NCBI RefSeq assembly: GCF_000003815.2 | Contig: NC_049988.1 | Coordinates: 17,966,402-18,030,401 of the forward strand | DNA length: 64,000 nucleotides | Reading direction: 5' to 3' | Source: Branchiostoma floridae | Lineage: Eukaryota > Chordata > Leptocardii > Amphioxiformes > Branchiostomatidae | Part shown: positions 1-13,722 of the stretch, piece by piece | Layout of the letters: every line of letters begins with the position of its first letter | Numbering within the stretch: position 1 is the stretch's first letter | Notes under the pieces: generated by a model | Told to the model about the DNA's origin: nothing | What the model saw: the letters and a program-made list of their open reading frames with translations, nothing else | Database searches by the model: none | Translations under genes and position numbers: made by a program

Positions 1-3000
1 CATGTCCCTCTGACTACATTGTTAACCACAGAGGAAGTAGCTGCAACATCAACTGGCGTATCGCCTCAAACAACACAAACAACAGCCCCAATAACTACAG
101 CTAAGACAACGGAGGAGACAACGTTTGTTTCCACACCACTTTCAACTACTGGGAAAACATCGGTTGGTACGTCTTCAACGACGGAGGAAACATCAATCGC
201 GTCGACTCAACAAGCTACTTCACTCAGCACAGCTACCACTGCGCTTCTCTCTACTTTGCTTACTTCTGAACATCCCTCTTCCACTATAGAAGCAACAACT
301 TCACCTGGCACAGCACAACAAACAACGCTTTCGTCAACTGCACATACAGCAACCAGCGGCACAACAATGCTTACAACTACACCCCTAACGACTGAGGAAA
401 CCTCAGTTGTTTTAACTCAAGAATCAACACCGCATACATCTGAGCAGACAACAGTTACATCAACTTCTGTTTTATCAACAGAGAAAACTATTGCTCTTTC
501 AACCGGTGAAACAACTAGGCCAAGCACAATGCAAACAACTGAGACAACATCACAGATACTTTTTTTATCTACAACAGGTAGTAAAACAGAGGAAGCAACA
601 GCACCTGTAACAACGACTATGATAACTGAGGATACCTCTGCGGTTTCAAGCCGACAAACAACGCCAGTTGAGCACACACAACATACATCGGCGCAAACAA
701 CTCTCCCACCAACAACGTTAGTTACAACTGAAGAATTTTCAGCAATGTCAACTACACAGGCAACTACACCTCGTACAACACAGCAAACGACGTCCCCACC
801 AGAAACATCTACAGCGTCTGTAACAACTAGCGAAACATTGGTGGTTACGTCTACACAAGAGGCAACGACACCTTACACAGTACAAACAACCCAAGTAACT
901 TCTGTAAAATCGTCCACAGGTGGAACTTCAACCCCTGCAACGACGCCTCTGACCACTGAGAAAATATCGGCAATATCAACTCAGCAAACGGGTGCGATAT
1001 CAACCGATAGAACCGAAGCTACGACTGTACAGGCGACAACGTTTATTACAACGGAGGAAATGTCTTCCATATCTTCAGAACGTACAACTGAAGAAACCTC
1101 TCCCCATTCAACAACGTTTGTTTCACTGAGGAATCCACTGTGCCTGACACAACAGCGCAGACAACGATCACACAGGCTGTAACAACAGAGACTACAGTGA
1201 TACTACCAACAACGCTCATAACGACTGAGGAAACGTCGTTTGTTTCAAGTCGAAAGCCAACAGACTATACATATGAACAAACCTCTCCCCCTCCAACAAC
1301 GCTTGTTACAACTGAGGAAACAACTGTGCCTGACGCAACGCTGCAAACAACGGTTACACTAGCTACAGATGTAACAACAGAGACTACAGCGATGCCACAA
1401 ACAACGCTTATAGCGACTGAGGAAACTAAGCCAACTACATCTCAGACAACAGAGTACACATCAGAACAAACCACTCCCCCTCCAACAACGATTGGTACAA
1501 CAGAGGAATCCACTGTGTCTGACACAACACCACAAACAACGGCTATAACAACGGAGACTACAGCAATGCCACCAACAACGCTTATAACGACTGAGGAAAC
1601 GTCGCTTGTTTCAAGTCGAAAGCCAACTACATCTCCAACAGATTATACATCTGATCAAACCTCTCCCCCTCCAACAACAATTGTTACAACAGAGGAATCC
1701 TCTGTAGTATCAACTACTCCTTACACAGAACAACAAACGTCAGGAGGGACAAGAGGAGAAACAAATTCGACTTATTTTACTACTGATAAAACCAAACCTC
1801 AGACAACACTGTATACATCTGATGAAACCACAGTGTTTCGACCATCAACATTGGTTACTACTAAAGAAGTTCCAACAACTACGTTACACACAACGCACGC
1901 AGCGGTCACATTAACTACGGGGGATACAACCGAGGGAACAACAGGGCCTTCAACAACTTCGTTAGCTACCGAGAAAACCTCGATTGTGTCCAGCTATCAA
2001 CCAGGCACACGCCTGACAACAGATTACACATCTAGTCCTACAACTGTCCCTTCAGTAACTGTGATTACAACCGAGGAGACGGTTGCTACATCAACTGAAG
2101 AGACACCGACTCTTTACACATCACAACAGACAGTAACACTATCAAGTACAGGTGAAACAACGGAAGGACCAACAACTGGAAAATCCACTGCAATAACCTC
2201 CGAAGAAGCAACAACGTTACATACAACAACACAAACACCAGGTGTGTTATATACAACACAAACAACAGGTGTGACGAGTGAGGACACAACGGTGCCTCCT
2301 ACGACCGAAGACACGTCAGCCGCATCAACAAACCAGCCCACTACACCCCAGACAGCAACATACACCTCTGTACAAACCACTGTTCCGCCATCAACATTCA
2401 TTACAACCGAAGAGGCCACTGCAAAATCAACCACACAGACAAGTATGCCTGACACGACACAACAAACAACGGTCACGTCATCAACCGGTGAAACATCAAC
2501 ACCTTCATCAACGTCCACAACTATTGAGCAAACCTCGGCCACATCAGCCCAGAAGACAACCACACCTCAAACAACACAGCTTACGTCTGAACAGACCACC
2601 ACACAGCTAACAACATTCGTTACAACCGAGGAAGTTACATCTACAGTGTCATCGTCCACACCTCAAACACAAACGCAACAAACAGAAATCCCGTCAACTA
2701 CGGGTAAAACAACCAAAGAAACAACGCAATTTTCAACCAACATTATCACGAGTGTCACAACTGAGCCTGCTACGTTGGGGACAACTATAGAAAAAGCAGA
2801 AGAGAGCACAGTAATTTTAAGTACCGGTGTTAGCACTGAAGACTTAAGCACCATTCAAACAACACGCTATACTGCCGATTCAACCGTTGTTACTAATACT
2901 GGTTTGTCCACAGATATGGACACTACCACAGATATGGTAACATCACAGACAACTGAAAGAACATCCATTGTTCAAAGTACAGATATCACCCGTACGGGGA

Positions 3001-6000
3001 GAACTGCTTCCGTAAGTACTTCGGAAGTTACCACGGCTCCAACGTCCACGCAAGAAACAACGGATGGAAGCACCGTTGTAACTATCACAGAATTCACTTC
3101 TGAAGGAACAACTGTTACAGCACCTCCAACAACACCGGGAACGACTGAAGAAACAACTGTTGTAACGAGCACAGACGTCACCTCTGAGAGAACAACAGCC
3201 CCTCCAACGACACCAGGGACGACTGAAGAGAGAACCGTTGTAACTTTCACAGATGTCACATCTGACGGGACAACAGCACCTCCAACAACACCAGGGACGA
3301 CTGAAAAAACAACAGTTGTAACTTTCACAGATGTCACCTCCGACGGAACAACAGCACCTCCAACAACATCGGGGACGACTGAAGAGAGAACCGTTGTAAC
3401 TTTCACAGATGTCACCTCCGACGGAACAACAGCACCTCCAACAACATCGGGGACGACTGAAGAGAGAACCGTTGTAACTTTCACAGATGTCAGCTCCGAG
3501 GGAACAACAGCACCTCCAACAACACCAGGGACGACTGAAGAGAGAACCGTTGTAACTTTCACAGATGTCAGCTCCGAGGGAACAACAGCACCTCCAACAA
3601 CACCCGGGAACGACTGAAGGAAAGAAACCGTTGTCACCTTTCACCAGAATGTCACCTCCGAAGAGAACAAACAGGGCCGTTCCAACAACCACCCGGGGAA
3701 CGACGGAAGAAACAACCGGTGTAACTTCTGAAGGAACAACAGCGTCTCCAAAAACACCAGGAACAACCGAAAAAATGACCGTTGTAACTAGCACAGAAAT
3801 TACTTCTGAAAGAACAACAGCGCCTACAAGAACACACGAAACGACTGAAGAAAGAACCGTTGTAACTTTCACAGATGTCACCTCTGAGAGAACAACAGCC
3901 CCTCCAACAACACCAGGGACGACTGAAGAAACAACAGTTGTAACTTTCACAGATGTCACCTCCAAGGGAACAACAGCACCTCCAACAACACCAGGGACGA
4001 CTGAAGAAACAACCGTTGTAACTTTCACAGATGTCACCTCTGAGAAAACAACAGCCCCTCCAACAACACCAGGGACGACTGAAGAAACAACCGTTGTAAC
4101 TTTCACAGATGTCACCTCCGAGGGAACAACAGCACCTCCAACAACACCAGAGACGACTGAAGAAAGAACCGTTGTAACTTTCACAAATGTCACCTCCGAC
4201 GGAACAACAGCACCTCCAACAACACCAGGGACGACTGAAGAAACAACAGTTGTAACTTTCACAGATGTCACCTCCAAGGGAACAACAACACCTCCAACAA
4301 CACCAGGGACGACTGAAGAAAGAACCGTTGTAACTTTCACAGATGTCACCTCCGAGGGAACAATGGCACCTCCAACAACACCAGGGACGACTGAAGAGAG
4401 AACCGTCGTAACTTTCACATATGTCACCTTCGACGGAACAACAGCACCTCCAACAACACCGGGAACGACTGAAGAGACAACCGTTGTAACTATCACAGAT
4501 GTCACCTCCGACAGAACAACAGCTCCTCCAGCAACACTAGGGACGACGGAAGAAACAACCGGCGTAACTTCTGAAGGAACAACAGCGTCTCCAAAAACAC
4601 CAGGAACAACCGAAAAAATGACCGTTGTAACTAGCACAGAAATTACTTCTGAAAGAACAACAGCGCCTACAAGAACACAAGAAACGACTGAAGAAAGAAC
4701 CGTTGTAACTATCACAGATGTCACCTCCGAGGGAGCAACAGCACCTCTCACAACACCGGGGACGACTGAAGAAAGAACCGTTGTAACTTTCACAGATGTC
4801 ACCTCTGAGGGAACAACAACACCTCCAACAACACCGGGGACGACTGAAGAAGAAACGTTGTAACTTTCACAGATGTCACCTCCGAGGGAACAACAGCACC
4901 TCCAACAACACCAGGGACGACTGAAGAGAGAACCGTTGTAACTTTCACAGAAGTCACATCTGACGGGACAACAGTTACAGCCCCTCCAACAACACCGGGG
5001 ACGACTGAAGAAAGAACCGTTGTAACTTTCACAGATGTCACCTCCGANNNNNNNNNNNNNNNNNNNNNNNNNNNNNNNNNNNNNNNNNNNNNNNNNNNNN
5101 NNNNNNNNNNNNNNNNNNNNNNNNNNNNNNNNNNNNNNNNNNNNNNNNNNNNNNNNNNNNNNNNNNNNNNNNNNNNNNNNNNNNNNNNNNNNNNNNNNNN
5201 NNNNNNNNNNNNNNNNNNNNNNNNNNNNNNNNNNNNNNNNNNNNNNNNNNNNNNNNNNNNNNNNNNNNNNNNNNNNNNNNNNNNNNNNNNNNNNNNNNNN
5301 NNNNNNNNNNNNNNNNNNNNNNNNNNNNNNNNNNNNNNNNNNNNNNNNNNNACCTCCGACGAAACAACAGCACCTCCAACAACATCGGGGACGACTGAAG
5401 AAAAAACCGTTGTAACTTTCACAGATGTCACCTCCGACGGAACAACAGCACCTCCAACAACACCGGGGACGACTGAAGAAAGAACCGTTGTAACTTTCAC
5501 AGATGTCACCTCCGAGGGAACAACAGCACCTCCAACAACACCAGGGACGACTGAAGAAAGAACCGTTGTAACTTTCACAGATGTCACATCTGACGGGACA
5601 ACAGCCCATCCAACAACACCGGGGACGACTGAAGAGAGAACCGTTGTAACTAGCACAGAAATTACTTCTGACGGGACAACAGTTACAGCACCTCCAACAA
5701 CACCGGGTACGACTGAAGAAAGAACCGTTGTAACTTTCACAGATGTCACATCTGACGGGACAACAGCCCATCCAACAACATCGGGGACGACTGAAGAGAG
5801 AACCGTTGTAACTTTCACAGATGTCACCTCCGAGGGAACAACAGCACCTCCAACAACACCAGGGACGACTGAAGAAAGAACCGTTGTAACTTTCACAGAT
5901 GTCACATCTGACGGGACAACAGCCCATCCAACAACACCGGGGACGACTGAAGAGAGAACCGTTGTAACTAGCACAGAAATTACTTCTGACGGGACAACAG

Positions 6001-9000
6001 TTACAGCACCTCCAACAACACCGGGTACGACTGAAGAAAGAACCGTTGTAACTTTCACAGATGTCACATCTGACGGGACAACAGCCCATCCAACAACATC
6101 GGGGACGACTGAAGAGAGAACCGTTGTAACTTTCACAGATGTCACCTCCGAGGGAACAACAGCACCTCCAACAACACCGGGGACGACTGAAGAAAGAACC
6201 GTTGTAACTTTCACAGATGTCACATCTGACGGGACAACAGCACCTCCAACAACACCAGGGACGACTGAAAAAACAACAGTTGTAACTTTCACAGATGTCA
6301 CCTCCGACGGAACAACAGCACCTCCAACAACATCGGGGACGACTGAAGAGAGAACCGTTGTAACTTTCACAGATGTCACCTCCGACGGAACAACAGCACC
6401 TCCAACAACATCGGGGACGACTGAAGAGAGAACCGTTGTAACTTTCACAGATGTCACCTCCGAGGGAACAACAGCACCTCCAACAACACCAGGGACGACT
6501 GAAGAGAGAACCGTTGTAACTTTCACAGATGTCACCTCCGAGGGAACAACAGCACCTCCAACAACACCGGGAACGACTGAAGAAAGAACCGTTGTAACTT
6601 TCACAGATGTCACCTCCGAGGGAACAACAACACCTCCAACAACATCGGGGACGACTGAAGAGAGAACCGTTGTAACTTTCACAGATGTCACCTCCGAGGG
6701 AACAACAGCACCTCCAACAACATCGCGGACGACTGAAGAGAGAACCGTTGTAACTTTCACAGATGTCACCTCCGAGGAAACAACAGCACCTCCAACAACA
6801 CCGGGGACGACTGAAGAAAGAACCGTTGTAACTTTCACAGATGTCACCTCCGAGGGAACAACAGCACCTCCAACAACATCGGGGACGACTGAAGAAAGAA
6901 CCGTTGTAACTTTCACAGATGTCACCTCCGACGAAACAACAGCACCTCCAACAACACCGGGGACGACTGAAGAAAGAACCGTTGTAACTTTCACAGATGT
7001 CAGCTCCGAGGGAACAACAGCACCTCCAACAACACCGGGGACGACTGAAGAAAGAACCGTTGTAACTTTCACAGATGTCACCTCCGAGGGAACAACAACA
7101 CCTCTAACAACACCGGGAACGACTGAAGAGAGAACCGTTGTAACTTTCACAGATGACATATCCGAGAGAACAACAGCGCCTCCAACAACAGCGGGGACGA
7201 CTGAAGAGAGAACCGTTGTAACTTTCACAGATGTCACCTCCGAGGGAACAACAGCACCTCCAACAACACCGGGAACGACTGAAGAGAGAACCGTTGTAAC
7301 TTTCACAGATGTCACCTCCGAGGGAACAACAACACCTCCAACAACACCGGGAACGACTGAAGAGAGAACCGTTGTAACTTTCACAGATGTCACCTCCGAC
7401 GGAACAACAGCGCCTCCAACAACACCAGGGACGACTGAAGAAAGAACCGTTGTAACAAGCACAGAAATTACGTCCGAAGGAACAACGCCTCCAACAACAC
7501 CAGAAACAACTGCCAAAGGAACTGTTATAACTAGCACAGAAATTACTTCTGAACGAACAACAACGCCCCCAAGAACACTGAAAACGACTGAAGAAAGAAA
7601 CGTTGTAACGAGCACAGAGATTACTTCCAAAAGACCAACCGCCCCTCCAAAATCATTGGAGACAACTGAAGAAGTTACCATTGTATCTAGCACAGACGTT
7701 ACTTCTGGAGGGACAACAACCCCTACAACAACATTAGCAACGACATCTTCGGAGACATCACAAACGACAGAGGTAAGAACCGCCGCGGTAGTTACAAGTG
7801 AAGAGACCACTACGGAAGGGACCACAAATCCTCCACTAACACAACAAACAACTAGAGATCGAACGGTAGACACTACAACACCACAGACTACTGAGGAAAT
7901 TACTCTTATAACAGCTACGGGTATCAGTACCAAACAGATAACAACACCTTCAACGACACCTCAAATCACTTCGGAAAGAACAGTAGCAACGAGTGGAGAC
8001 TTAATTACTGAAGATAAAACACCACCTCCAACAACGACTGAAGCAAGAACCGTTGTAACAATAACAGGGATCACTACGGAAGAAACCACAACACCCCCAG
8101 CGACGACAAAGACAACTGAAGAAAGAACAGGAACAGCAGTCACTACGGAGGTAAGCACAACACCTGCAATGACACTGAAAAGTACTGAAGAAAGAACCGC
8201 AGAGACAAGCACACGTCTCACTACAGAAGGGACCACAAAAGGGGCCGAATCTGAGGGAACCACAACCGGTGTAGCAGCACAGCAAACAACTGTTGACGAA
8301 ACTGCCATATCGACTGCTTACGTCACTACTACACCTCCTGCAACGCTACAATCTACTGAGGAAAGGACGGGGATCATTACGGAGGGGATCACAACACCCT
8401 CAATGACACAGCAAACAGCTCAGGTTAGGACATCACTCATGAGTACTTCTGACAGGACCACAACGCCTCCGGAGACACCAATAACAACTGAAGAAAGAAC
8501 TGTAACAAATACAGACCTCTCTACTGATGCGGCAACAGCATCGTCAGCAACACCACAAACAACTGAAGAAAGAACTGTTGTAACAATAACGGATGAGACC
8601 ACACTGCCTCCAACAACACCGACAACTGAAGAAAGAACTGTTGTAACAATAACGGATGAGACCACACTGCCTCCAACAACACCGACAACTGAAGAAAGAA
8701 CTGTTGTAACAATAACGGATGAGACCACACTGTCTCCAACAACACAAACAACTGAAGAAAGAACTGTTGTAACAATAACGGATGAGACCACACTGCCCCA
8801 AACACCACAGACAACTGAAGAAAGAACTGTTGTAACAATAACGGATGAGACCACACTGCCTCCAACAACACAAACAGTTGATGAAAGAACAGTGGTGGAA
8901 ACTACAGAAGTCAGTTCAATAGTTAGCACGACACCTCCAGTGACACGTCAAACTACTGGGGAAAGCACCATTGTAACAGTAACAGGAATCACTACGGAGG

Positions 9001-12000
9001 GGACCACACCAATGGCACCGCAAACAACTGAGCCAATAACGGTTGTGACGAAGACAGGTGTCACTACTGAAGGGACTACAAAGCCCCCAGCAACAGGACA
9101 AACAACTGGGGAAAGAACAATTACAGGGATCACTACTGAGGAGGCCACAGCATCTACATCAACACCACAGACAACTGAGGAAATCACAGTAGTGACGAGT
9201 ACAGATATCACAACTGATGGGACCACACCTCCAAAGGCGACACCGCAAAGTACTGTAGAACTAACAGTAGTACCTACTACTTACCTAACTTCCGCGGGGA
9301 CCAAAATATCTCCAGTGACAACAGAAGCTACTGAGCAAAGAACTGTAGTGACGAGTATAGACCTTACCGCTGAGGAGACTACAACGCCACAAGCGACAAC
9401 TCCAACTACTGATGAAATAACTACAATGATCGGAACAGATCGTACTACTGAGGGGACCACAACACCTTTAGCAACACCAGAAACTACGGAGGATATAACC
9501 GTTGTAACAATGACAGAAATCACCATGGAGGGGACCTCGAAGCCTACAGAAACTCCGCAAACTACTGAGGAAAGAACGATATCAGGGATCACTACGGAGG
9601 TGACCGCATCACCTTCAAAGACACCGCAGACTACTAAAGAAAGTATAGTAACAAGTACAGCAATCTCTACTGAGGGAGTGACAGCGTCTTCGACTGAAGA
9701 AAGAACTGTAGTAACGAGTACAGGCATTACTACTGAGAGGACCACAGCACCTTTAATGACACCGCAGACAACTGAGAATCAAACAGTTGTGATGAGTACA
9801 GATGTTACTGCTGAAAGAACCACTGCGCTTCCAGTGACAGCTCAAAGTACTGAGGAAAGAACCCTTGTAACAGCAACAGGGCTCACAACTGATGAGCTCA
9901 CAGCACCTCCAGAAACACCGCAAACTACAGAGAGAAGTACGACAGTGACGAGTACAGCCGCAACGTCTGAAGGAACCGCAACGATTCCAGCGACAGCAGA
10001 AACTACAGAGGAAAGAACCGTTGTAACTATAACCGAAGACATCACAACACCTTCAGTGACTTCACGAACAACACCGACAACAACACCACAGACAACTGAG
10101 AAAAGAACCGTTGTAACAATGACAGGGATCACTGAAGAAGAGACAACAACACCTCCTACAGCACCACAGACAACCGAGGAAAGAACCGTTGTATCAATGA
10201 CAGGAGTCACTGAAGAAGAGACAACAACACCACCACCAATAACACAACATACAACCGAGGAAAGAACCGTCGTAACAATGACAGGAGTCACTGAAGAAGA
10301 TACAACAACACCGCCAACAACGCCACAGACAACCGAGGAAAGAACCGTTGTAACAATGACAGGAGTCACTGAAGAAGAGACAACAACACCGCCAACAACG
10401 CCACAGACAACCGAGAAAAGAACCGTTGTAACAATGACAGGAGTCACTGAAGAAGAGACAACAACACCTCCTACAACACCACAGACAACTGAGGAAAGAA
10501 CCGTTGTATCAATGACAGGAGCCACTGAAGAAGAGACAACAATAACGCCAACAACACCACAGACAACTGAAGAAAGGACATTAGTCACCAGTACAAACCT
10601 CACTACTGAAGGGACCACAACACCACAGACAACTGAGGAAAGAACCGTTGTAACAATGACAGGAGCCACTGAAGAAGAGACAACAACACCTCCAACAACG
10701 CCACAGACAACCGAGGAAAGAACCGTTGTAACAATGACAGAAGTCACTGAAGAAGAGACAACAACACCGCCAACAACGCCACCGACAACTGAGGAAAGAA
10801 CCGCTGTAACAATGACAAGAGTGACTGAAGAAGAGACAACAACACCGCCAACAACGCCACAGACAACCGAGGAAAGAACCGTTGTAACAATGAAAGGAGT
10901 CGCTGAAGAAGAGACAACACCATCGCCGACAACCGAGGAAAGAACCGTTGTAACAATGACAGGAGTCACTGAAGAAGAGACAACAACACCTCCAACAACA
11001 CCACAGACAACCGAGGAAAGAACCGTTGTAACAATGACAGGAGTCACTGAAGAAGAGACAACACCGCCAACAACACCACAGACAACTGATGAAAGAACCG
11101 TTGTAACAATGACAAGAGTCACTGAAGAAGAGACAACAACACCTCCTACAACACCACCGACAACTGAGGTAAGAACCTTTGTAACAATGACAGAGATCAC
11201 TGAAGAAGAGACAACACCGCCTCCAACAACACCACAGACAACTGAGGAAAGAACCGTTGTAACAGTGACAGGAGTCACTGAAGAAAAGACAATAACACCT
11301 CCAACAACGCCACAGACAACCGAGGAAAGAACCGTTGTAACAATGACAGGAGTCACTGAAGAAGAGACAACAACACCTCCAACAACGCCACAGACAACTG
11401 ATGAGAGAACATTAGTCACCAGTACAAACCTCACTACTGAAGGGACCACAACATCGCAAACAACTGAGGAAAGAACAGTAACAGGACTTACTACGGAGGG
11501 GGTCACATCTCCTTCAATGGCACCACAAACAACTGAGCCAAGAACGGTTGTGACGAAGACAGGTGTCACTACTGAAGGGACCACAATACCCCTAGGAACA
11601 GGACAAACAAATGACAAAAGAACGATAACGGGGGTTACTACTGAGGAGGCCACAGCATCTTCAGCAATACCACAGACAACTGAAGAAAGAACAGTAGTGA
11701 CGAGTACAGATATCACTACTAAAGGGACAAAAACATATCCCAAAACACCTGAGGAAACAACAATAACAGCAATCACTACAGGAATTACTACGGAGGGGGT
11801 CACATCTCCTTCAATGGCACCACAAACAGCTGAGCCAAGAACGGTTGTGACGAAGACAGGTGTCACTACTGAAAGGACTACAAAACCTCAAGCAACACAA
11901 CAAACAACTGAGGAAATAACAATTACAGGAATTACTACTGAAAAGGCCACAGCACCTTCAGTAACGCCACAGAAAACTGATGAGAGAACATCGGTGACGA

Positions 12001-13722
12001 GTACAACTGAAGAGACCACAACAGCCCCCCAAACACCGCAAACAACTGAGGAAATAAAGATCACAGGAATTACTACTGAGGAGGCCACAGCACCTTCAGT
12101 AACACCACATACAACTGAGGAAAGCACAGTAGTGACGAGTACAGACCTCAGAACTGATGGAACCACAAGTATTCTAGTGCCACTGCAAAGTACTGAGGTA
12201 ACTGAAGTAACAGGAGTGTCTACTACGTACGTAACTTCTGTGGGGACTGCAGCACCTCCATCGACACCAGAAACTACTGAGGAAAGAACCTTTACAACAA
12301 TAACAGAATTCAATACTGAGGGGACCACAAAGACTTTAATGACGTCACAAACAACTGACGAGAAAACTGCTGGGACTAGTACAGAGGAGACCACGGAGGG
12401 GACCACAACACCTCCAGCTACACCACAAACTACGGATGACAGAACCGTTGTAACAATAACAGAAATCACTACAGACGTGACCACAACACCAAAAACTACC
12501 GAGAAAATGACCGCAGTGACCAGCACAGACTTAACTTCTGCAAGAACCACAACACCTCCAAAAACTACCGATGACAGAACCGTTGTACCAATCACAGGAC
12601 TCACTACGGAAGAGACCATGACACCTTCAACAACACCACAAACAACTGACGAAAGCACTGTTGTAACAGTAACAGGAATCACAACACCTCCAACAACAGT
12701 ACAGACTGCTGCGGGAAGATCCGTTGAGGCAACAACAGGGATCGTTTTTGAGGGGACAACCACATCTCAAGTGACACAGACAACAGCTACCATCTCTGCT
12801 AAAGGGACTGAAGTAACACCACTGACAACTGAAGAAATGACTATAGTAAAAAGTACAGAAGTCCTTACGGAAGGGACAGCAGTACCTCCAACAACTCCAC
12901 AAATAACTGAAATAGGAACAGATGTCACACAAACAGAAGTCACTACAGATGAGACCAGAACGCCTCAAATAACGTCACAAACGTCAGAAGAAAGGAGTAC
13001 TGGAGTCTCTACCGAAGGGACCTCAACAGCTCAAGCAACTTTAATGGCAGATGCTACAGTCACTACCACCGACGGGACCAGAGCATCTCCGACGACACCA
13101 CAAACCACGGAGGAAGGTACAGTTGTTACTAACACAGGAGTCACTACTGAAGGGAGTATAGCACCTTCATCGACACCGCAAACCACGGTCACACTTGTAT
13201 CAACGACATCAACAACTGAAAGCACTTTATCTTCTAGAGGGACAGTGGTGACAACTACTGCAACACCGCCTACTTCTACTGAGAAAACAACGGTACCAAC
13301 CGCTACAGCCTTTACTGTGACACCAACAACAGCAGGCACAATTCATTTGACCCTGCCGTTTACCGAAGAAACTATAGTTTCAACTGCAACAGACACATCG
13401 CCGGTTTCCAGACGTGCTTCAACACCTGATGCCACAACAACTACAGCTACAGCTACGGGCTCTCCAGCGGCGTATACAACTCTTGTTGAAAGCACATTAG
13501 AAATCACGGACCAAACAGAGACCTCTACACCATCGGCCACAAGAGAAACATCTACCATAGAGACAACAGAACAAACAGCAGCACCAAACAATACAATCAT
13601 TTTTACGAGTAGAGAAGCCACTACATCGTCTACATCCACGCTTACATCAGCGGAGACTACACAGCGAGCAACCCCGACAACAACAACAATGACGCTTGGC
13701 ACGTCGCCCTCTACATCTGCAG
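1..13722 (+). CDS. Giant mucin-like PTS-domain exon (5' end outside window)
   Basis: Thr/Ser/Pro/Glu-rich, Cys-free coding sequence typical of a densely O-glycosylated mucin domain, which would act outside the cell. It is open from the left edge, frame-shifted near 1125 and 4853 (one base missing each) and within 3604-3700 (several extra bases), with the same repeat style continuing in each new frame. Frame after 4853 runs unbroken, through the assembly gap, to 13722, where CAG|GTGAGT is a perfect phase-1 donor. Without splicing it would end at a TGA at 13773-13775. I see no AATAAA between there and 15146, which favours splicing onward. About 4,570 codons are visible. No folded domain is present, so the family cannot be named beyond mucin-like. 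It may be a separate upstream mucin or the 5' part of the gene that continues at 15879, whose acceptor has the matching phase. The indels look more like assembly errors than real decay, but a degraded allele is possible. Confidence 0.8.
5048..5351. other. Assembly gap (304 N)
   Basis: Run of N inside the 78-bp repeat array. The frame is the same on both sides (codons start at multiples of 3), but 304 is not a whole number of units, so its size is an estimate. Confidence 0.98.
5547..6182 (+). repeat. Higher-order repeat, two copies of a 318-bp block
   Basis: Copies at 5547-5864 and 5865-6182. Each has four 26-codon units, one lengthened by 6 bp (4 x 78 + 6 = 318). Distinctive variants (the CCGGGTACG junction at 5709/6027, ACCCATCC-type variants, the GTAACTAGC core at 5625/5943) recur exactly 318 bases apart. 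Confidence 0.8.
8559..8880 (+). repeat. 63-bp coding tandem repeat (21-residue unit), five copies
   Basis: Five near-identical units containing ERTVVTITDETTLPPTTP. The TAACAATAAC core occurs at 8581, 8644, 8707, 8770 and 8833, exactly 63 bases apart. It is a shortened relative of the 26-residue unit lacking five residues. Confidence 0.85.
10084..11410 (+). repeat. Second 78-bp coding repeat array (TVVTMTGVTEEETT type)
   Basis: About 16 units of 26 codons, typically TTEERTVVTMTGV followed by TEEETTTPPTTPQ, with a few shortened units (for example near 10915). Related to the 3061-7500 array but with its own diagnostic core and codons, so the two were amplified separately. Confidence 0.85.

Larger units (their letters stand above)
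3061..7500 (+). repeat. 78-bp coding tandem repeat array (26-residue mucin unit)
   Basis: More than 50 copies of a 26-codon unit. A typical unit begins TTEERTVVTFTDV and ends TSEGTTAPPTTPG. Successive ACGACTGAA unit starts lie 78 bases apart (for example 5469, 5547, 5625). Variants carry a 6-bp insert (TVT) or the alternative core VVTSTEITS. The array contains an unresolved gap, so true copy number is unknown. Confidence 0.9.

Noticed and set aside
2943-7933. Two minus-strand ORFs of over 1,000 codons, Val-rich with a 26-residue period
   Set aside because: They are the complement of the 78-bp mucin repeats. A unit divisible by three with no stop in that frame stays open however often it is copied. 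No start context, splice sites or independent composition.
9842-13339. Long minus-strand Val/Ser ORFs over the second PTS array
   Set aside because: Same shadow effect of Thr codons read in reverse.
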